A DNA stretch of 64,000 bases from Pseudomonas gingeri. GTDB taxonomy: Bacteria; Pseudomonadota; Gammaproteobacteria; Pseudomonadales; Pseudomonadaceae. The notes under the pieces are model-generated. The model saw only the letters and a list, made by a program, of their open reading frames with translations, did no database searches and was not told the DNA's origin. Within the stretch, counting starts at the first letter, position 1, and the number at the start of each line of letters is the position of its first letter. Both the position numbers and the translations under genes were made by a program. The stretch covers positions 1 through 64,000 of the forward strand of contig NZ_JACAOS010000019.1 in NCBI RefSeq assembly GCF_013386165.1, written 5' to 3'. Shown here piece by piece: positions 59,875-64,000 of the stretch.

Positions 59875-60548
59875 TGGACCTGTTTCTGAGTTTCTTCGCC
59901 AACATCGACTGGTCGGATATCTGGGAAGCCACCGGCGACACCATGCTGATGCTCGGCACCTCGCTGGTGTTCACCATCCTGCTCGGCCTGCCGCTGGGGA
60001 TCCTGTTGTTCCTCTGCAGCCCGCGCCAGTTGCTGGAGCAGAAGGCGACCTACGCGATCCTGGCCTTCGTGGTGAACGTGGTGCGCTCGCTGCCGTTCAT
60101 CATCCTGCTGATCGTGATGATTCCGTTCACCGTGCTCCTCACCGGCACCTCCCTGGGCGTCGCCGGGGCCATTCCGCCACTGGTCATCGGCGCCGCGCCG
60201 TTCTTTGCGCGGCTGGTGGAAACCGCACTGCGCGAGGTCGACCGGGGCATTATCGAAGCCACCCAGGCGATGGGCGCAACCACCCGCCAGATCATTCTCA
60301 ATGCGCTGCTGCCGGAAGCCCGCCCGGGTATTCTCGCGGCGGTTACCGTGACCGCGATTACCCTGGTGAGCTATACCGCCATGGCCGGCGTGGTCGGCGC
60401 CGGCGGTCTCGGCGACCTGGCGATCCGCTATGGTTACCAGCGCTTCCAGACCGATGTGATGGTGGTCACGGTGATCATGCTGATCGTCCTGGTACAAGTG
60501 CTGCAGACCATCGGCGACCGGCTGGTGGTGCATTTTTCCCGCAAGTAA
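59874..60548 (+). CDS. metI: Methionine ABC transporter permease
   Basis: A 224-residue permease of five helices, with the EAA-like loop GIIEATQAMGATTRQIILNALLPEA typical of MetI. SLPFIILLIVMIPFTVLLTGTSLG is the conserved second segment. Start overlaps the metN stop. Followed by two GC hairpins in the 78-base gap before metQ, which may reduce or tune readthrough. Confidence 0.94.
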   Translation: MDLFLSFFANIDWSDIWEATGDTMLMLGTSLVFTILLGLPLGILLFLCSPRQLLEQKATYAILAFVVNVVRSLPFIILLIVMIPFTVLLTGTSLGVAGAIPPLVIGAAPFFARLVETALREVDRGIIEATQAMGATTRQIILNALLPEARPGILAAVTVTAITLVSYTAMAGVVGAGGLGDLAIRYGYQRFQTDVMVVTVIMLIVLVQVLQTIGDRLVVHFSRK

Positions 60549-60571
60549 AATCCGCTTTTGCAACTGAATCA

Positions 60572-60607
60572 GCCGGCCCCAGGCCGGCAGGCGCCGGAAT
60601 CGGCGCC
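60572..60607 (+). terminator. Two GC hairpins between metI and metQ
   Basis: GCCGGCC-CCA-GGCCGGC (60572-60588) and GGCGCC-GGAATC-GGCGCC (60590-60607) are perfect small stems without T-runs. They look like mRNA processing or stability elements that raise metQ level relative to metNI. Confidence 0.45.
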
Positions 60608-60626
60608 CTTCACATGGAGTCGTTCG

Positions 60627-61400
60627 ATGAAAAAACTGATCGCTGCCTTTGCCGCCGTTGCGGCCTTCTCGGCCCACGCCGCAGAAACCCTGACCGTGGC
60701 CGCTACGCCGGTTCCCCACGCGGAAATCCTCGAGTTCGTCAAACCGGTCCTGGCCAAAGAAGGCGTGGACCTGAAGGTCAAGGTCTTCACCGACTACGTG
60801 CAACCGAACGTGCAAGTCTCCGAGAAGCACCTGGACGCCAACTTTTTCCAGCACCAGCCGTACCTGGATGAGTTCAACAAGGCCAAGGGCACTCACCTGG
60901 TCGGCGTTGCCGGCGTGCACATCGAACCGCTGGGCGCCTACTCCAGCAAGTACAAGAAACTCGCCGACCTGCCGGGCGGCGCCAACGTGGTGATCCCGAA
61001 CGACGCCACCAACGGCGGCCGTGCCCTGTTGCTGCTGCAGAAAGCCGGTCTGATCAAGTTGAAGGATGCCACTAACATCCTCTCGACGCCGAAAGACATC
61101 GTCGAGAACACCAAGGACCTGAAGATCCGCGAACTGGAAGCCGCCACCCTGCCGCGCGTGCTGACCCAGGTCGACCTGGCCCTGATCAACACCAACTACG
61201 CCCTGGAAGCCAAGCTGGACCCGGCCAAGGACGCGTTGATCATCGAAGGCAGCGATTCGCCGTACGTGAACATCCTGGTGGCCCGTCCGGACAACAAGGA
61301 CTCGGACGCCATGCAGAAGCTGGTTGCGGCGCTGCACAGCCCTGAAGTGAAAGCCTTCATCCTCGAGAAGTACAAGGGCGCGATCGTTCCGGCGTTCTAA
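60627..61400 (+). CDS. metQ: Methionine-binding periplasmic protein
   Basis: A 257-residue NlpA-family binding protein. The signal peptide (MKKLIAAFAAVAAFSAHA) has no lipobox cysteine, so it should be soluble in the periplasm rather than a lipoprotein like E. coli MetQ. VSEKHLDANFFQHQPYLDEFN and PNDATNGGRALLLLQKAGLI are typical ligand-binding segments. ATG 60627 is used; the frame 69 bases earlier lies in the hairpins. GGAGT precedes the start. Confidence 0.93.
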   Translation: MKKLIAAFAAVAAFSAHAAETLTVAATPVPHAEILEFVKPVLAKEGVDLKVKVFTDYVQPNVQVSEKHLDANFFQHQPYLDEFNKAKGTHLVGVAGVHIEPLGAYSSKYKKLADLPGGANVVIPNDATNGGRALLLLQKAGLIKLKDATNILSTPKDIVENTKDLKIRELEAATLPRVLTQVDLALINTNYALEAKLDPAKDALIIEGSDSPYVNILVARPDNKDSDAMQKLVAALHSPEVKAFILEKYKGAIVPAF

Positions 61401-61440
61401 GCCACGGGGCGTTACCCGTCAGCGAAGGAAGTTTCAACTT

Positions 61441-61571
61441 GTGGCGAGCGGGCTTGCCCGCGCTGGGGTGCGAAGCGCCCCTAAAACCGGCGAACGCGGT
61501 GTGTCAGGTAGAACACGGTGATCGGTTTTACGACTGCTGCGCAGTCGAACGCGGGCAAGCCCGCTCGCCAC
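61441..61571. repeat. REPIN of a third type (GTGGCGAGCGGGCTTGCCCGCG)
   Basis: GTGGCGAGCGGGCTTGCCCGCG at 61441-61462 is reversed as CGCGGGCAAGCCCGCTCGCCAC at 61550-61571. Between the arms are two further hairpins (GGGGTGCGAAGCGCCCC and CGACTGCTGCGCAGTCG). It sits between convergent metQ and the LysR gene. Confidence 0.88.
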
Positions 61572-61610
61572 AAGACCGCGCTCGGCTTTAAATTTCCTGA
61601 CTGACTGGCG

Positions 61611-62471
61611 CTACAGCGGTTGGCGCAAGCACTCCAGCAAACAATCCAGCGCCGGCTGCCGCTGGGCACGCCGCAACACCGCGATCAACTGCCGTTCAAA
61701 GGTCAGTTCACCCAACTCGATCACCCGCAACTGATCCGCCCGCTGCAACCACAGTCCCGCCCGGGGCAACAGCGACACCCCCAGCCCGCACTCCACCATC
61801 CGCGCAATGGCTTCGAGCTCATCCAGCTCCAACGCATCGCGTACCTGTATCCGTTGCTCGCGCAGAAACTGACTGACCAGGCGCCCACCGAACGACGTCC
61901 GGTCATAACGCACGAACGGCTGCTCGGCGAGCAATTGCAGCGGGTCATCCCCCGGCAAATTCAGCGGCGCAATCAGCACGAAGGGCTCGCTGGCCAGGGG
62001 AATCTCCAGCAACTCCTTGGGCAGCTCGAACGGCGGCTTGATCAACAGCGCCAGGTCCAGCTCACCGGCGTCCACCTGGCCCAACAGATTTAGGGAGACG
62101 CCCGGTACCAGCTTCAACTCCACCCGTGGCGCCGCCTGGCGAAAACGTGGCAAGGCCTGGGGCAACAAGCCGGTCTGCACCGTGGCAATCGCGCCGATAC
62201 GCAACTCACCCTGCCACTCGGCGGCCGTCGTCGACAGGGCCATCTGCCCGTATAACGCGAGGATCTGCTCAGCCAGGGGCAATGCATGGCGACCCGCCGC
62301 ATTCAGCACCGCGGCCCGCCCGCTACGGTCGAACAGGCGCACCCCGAGGTTCTGCTCCAGCACGCGCATTTGCGCACTGACCGCCGACTGGGTCAGCCCC
62401 ACCTGCTGGCCGGCGGCGACAAAGGTGCCTTCGCGGGCAACCCGGATAAAGGTCTTGAGTTCACGGAGCAT
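61611..62471 (-). CDS. LysR-type regulator
   Basis: A 286-residue LysR-family protein. The helix-turn-helix (GTFVAAGQQVGLTQSAVSAQMRVLEQNLGVRLFDR) is followed by a standard effector domain (IGAIATVQTGLLPQALPRFRQAAP). It is divergent from the VOC gene with 107 bases between, which is the likely target. The ligand is unknown. Confidence 0.9.
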   Translation of the reverse strand: MLRELKTFIRVAREGTFVAAGQQVGLTQSAVSAQMRVLEQNLGVRLFDRSGRAAVLNAAGRHALPLAEQILALYGQMALSTTAAEWQGELRIGAIATVQTGLLPQALPRFRQAAPRVELKLVPGVSLNLLGQVDAGELDLALLIKPPFELPKELLEIPLASEPFVLIAPLNLPGDDPLQLLAEQPFVRYDRTSFGGRLVSQFLREQRIQVRDALELDELEAIARMVECGLGVSLLPRAGLWLQRADQLRVIELGELTFERQLIAVLRRAQRQPALDCLLECLRQPL

Positions 62472-62578
62472 CAGGCTTATCCAGCAAAAATAGTCGGGCT
62501 CGAGAGCAAGAATATGCGCTTTTCAACAAAATAATCATCGCTAAACTGAAAGCACTTTCCCCCAGCCTGGTATCCGAC

Positions 62579-63004
62579 ATGGCGCTTTCACCGTTTCACT
62601 TGGCAATCCCGGTCCATGACCTGGCTGCGGCCCGACATTTCTATGGTGATGTTTTTGCCTGCCCGGAAGGACGCAGCAGCGATCACTGGGTGGACTTCGA
62701 CTTTTTCGGTCACCAGTTGGTTATTCACTACCAGGCCAGGACGGCGGCCCAGGAACAGGCGCTGAGCAACCCGGTGGACGGCCACGACGTGCCGGTGCCG
62801 CATTTCGGCGTGGTGCTGGAATGGGACACCTGGGAAGCGCTGGCGGAACGCTTGAAGGCGAAGGGCACCGCGTTCGTGATCGAACCCTACGTGCGCTTCA
62901 AGGGCCAGGTGGGCGAACAGGCCACCATGTTCCTGTTCGACCCCTGCGGCAATGCCCTGGAGTTCAAGGCATTCAAGGACATCGGGCAGATGTTTGCCAA
63001 GTAG
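62579..63004 (+). CDS. VOC-family (glyoxalase-like) protein
   Basis: A 141-residue vicinal-oxygen-chelate fold protein. FHLAIPVHDLAAARHFYGDVFACPEGR gives the first metal His and helix; LFDPCGNALEFKAFKD the C-terminal Glu; HFGVVLEWDTWEAL the middle His. It could be a glyoxalase, dioxygenase or resistance protein; the substrate is unknown. It is divergent from the LysR gene, a probable regulatory pair, and convergent with the SCO1-like gene. Confidence 0.85.
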   Translation: MALSPFHLAIPVHDLAAARHFYGDVFACPEGRSSDHWVDFDFFGHQLVIHYQARTAAQEQALSNPVDGHDVPVPHFGVVLEWDTWEALAERLKAKGTAFVIEPYVRFKGQVGEQATMFLFDPCGNALEFKAFKDIGQMFAK

Positions 63005-63007
63005 CCG

Positions 63008-63643
63008 CTACTTGCGCTTGAGCAAATCCGGCAACTGCGCCACCAGCTTCTGATTGTTCAACGGCGCACGGATAAAACCGCGCTGGGTGCCGTCCGGCCC
63101 GACTATCGCCAGGTTGCCGCTATGGTCGACCGTGTAGTTGGGCTTGCTGGTGTCAGCAGGAATAAACGGAATGCTCAGGGCATTGGCGACCTTCTGCAGA
63201 TCCTCGATCGAACCCGCCGTCAGCCCGCGGAAATCCGGATCGAAATACCCCAGGTACTGTTTGAGCTGCTGCGGCGTATCGCGGTTCGGGTCGACGCTGA
63301 CCAGGATCACCTGCATCTGGCCCACCACGTCCTTGGGCAATTCACTCTTGATCTGACGCAACTGGGCGAGGGTGGTCGGGCAGATGTCCGGGCAGAAGGT
63401 GTAGCCGAAGAACAGCAGGCTCCACTTGCCCTTGAGCTCGTCGACCTGCACCGGCTGGCCGTTCTGGTCGGTCATCTTCACCCCGGGCAACGAACGGCTC
63501 TGGGGCAGCAGGATAATCCCCGCATCGATCATCGCCGTCGGCTCGCCCTGGCGCTGGTTGTTCAACACTTTATTGACCGTCAAGCCCAGGACCAGGGCCA
63601 CCACGGCGACGAGAATAAAAACGGTTTTCTGAACTCGAGTCAT
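63008..63643 (-). CDS. SCO1/SenC-family copper chaperone
   Basis: A 211-residue protein with an N-terminal membrane helix (8-25) and a thioredoxin-fold domain with the copper-binding CPDIC (Cys84, Cys88) in YTFCPDICPT and His174 in YTVDHSG. SCO1/SenC proteins load copper onto the CuA site of cytochrome oxidase. ATG 63643 is used; it overlaps the end of cyoE by 4 bases (ATGA). The longer upstream frame is inside cyoE. Operon with cyoE is the usual order. Confidence 0.92.
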   Translation of the reverse strand: MTRVQKTVFILVAVVALVLGLTVNKVLNNQRQGEPTAMIDAGIILLPQSRSLPGVKMTDQNGQPVQVDELKGKWSLLFFGYTFCPDICPTTLAQLRQIKSELPKDVVGQMQVILVSVDPNRDTPQQLKQYLGYFDPDFRGLTAGSIEDLQKVANALSIPFIPADTSKPNYTVDHSGNLAIVGPDGTQRGFIRAPLNNQKLVAQLPDLLKRK

Positions 63644-64000
63644 AGATTCAACAATAGGTAGTGATCGACAAGCAGCGCGATAAACAGCAGGAACAAGTAG
63701 TAGATAGAGTACTTGAAGGTGTTGATCGCCGCATGCGGCTGACTGCCACGGTACAGCACCCACGCCCAGTGCAGGAAGCGCGCGCCCAGTAACGTGGCAC
63801 AGACCAGATAGAGTGGCCCACTCATGTGGATCACGAACGGCAGCAGGCTGACCGCCAGCAGGACACAGGTGTAGAGCAGGATATGCACCTTGGTGTAATG
63901 CTCGCCATGGGTCACCGGCAGCATCGGGATATCCGCCTTGGCGTACTCTTCCTTGCGATGGATGGCCAAAGCCCAGAAGTGCGGCGGGGTCCAGGCAAAG
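63640..64000 (-). CDS. cyoE: Protoheme IX farnesyltransferase (heme O synthase), C-terminal part, cut by the window edge
   Basis: The C-terminal 119 residues of a CyoE/CtaB prenyltransferase. FAWTPPHFWALAIHRKEEYAKADIPMLPVTHG is the well-conserved second half-motif, followed by three to four membrane helices. The N-terminal part is beyond position 64000. It makes heme O from protoheme for heme-copper oxidases. Its stop overlaps the start of the SCO1-like gene, so they are one operon. Confidence 0.93.
   Translation of the reverse strand, partial: FAWTPPHFWALAIHRKEEYAKADIPMLPVTHGEHYTKVHILLYTCVLLAVSLLPFVIHMSGPLYLVCATLLGARFLHWAWVLYRGSQPHAAINTFKYSIYYLFLLFIALLVDHYLLLNL

Overview
The window is chromosomal DNA of a Pseudomonas of the P. 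fluorescens group. The evidence is high GC, intergenic REP/REPIN palindromes built on the GTAGGAGCGAGCTTGCTCGCGATGG type, and gene order. The block gltP - small membrane genes - algB-kinB - amidase ampDh2 - GGDEF protein - EEP phosphatase - dsbA - cytochrome c4 - c5-type cytochrome - engB - ersA sRNA - polA - DUF2782 - thrB - znuA/zur-znuC-znuB - lipoprotein - metNIQ follows, from memory, the PA5479-PA5505 order of P. aeruginosa. No tRNA, rRNA, CRISPR array or replication origin was seen.

Region 1 (1-9000) is core metabolism: glutaryl-CoA catabolism (a family III CoA transferase and gcdH, divergent from a LysR regulator), the three-gene pntAA-pntAB-pntB transhydrogenase operon ending in a clear terminator, and a succinate:acetate-type CoA transferase. 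Region 2 (9000-12900) holds a DUF1127 gene with ACTGTA/TACAGT repeats on both sides, then three tandem DUF2388 secreted-protein genes translationally joined to a large DUF4105 protein.

Region 3 (about 12901-21347) is an insertion. It starts 4 bases after the DUF4105 stop codon and ends at a diverged 87-bp second copy of that gene's 3' end (21348-21434). It carries an IS5-family element, a low-GC gene group (GNAT-like protein, ImmA/IrrE metallopeptidase, beta-family protein, convergent sce7726-family protein), a frameshifted IS481-family element, an AAA ATPase paired with a small protein bearing a nuclease-like E...ExK pattern, and a DUF3077 gene behind a strongly folded C4-like RNA. These two cassettes are the best candidates in the window for uncharacterised defence or stress systems.

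Region 4 (21435-35900) is transport and envelope: CitMHS citrate carrier, TerC, Na/Pi cotransporter, M16 protease, DUF5924/DUF2914 membrane protein, an MCE/Mla-like lipid ABC operon (STAS-permease, ATPase, MlaD-like, lipoprotein), a SpmA/SpmB-like fusion and GltP. Region 5 (35900-64000) is the AlgB/KinB-to-Met block. It has three additions or marks of note: an EAL phosphodiesterase beside kinB, a REPIN that supplies the stop codons of both thrB and znuA, and a leukocidin-like, lectin-bearing putative pore-forming toxin between the znuB-side lipoprotein and metN. The window ends inside cyoE/ctaB, next to a SCO1-like gene.
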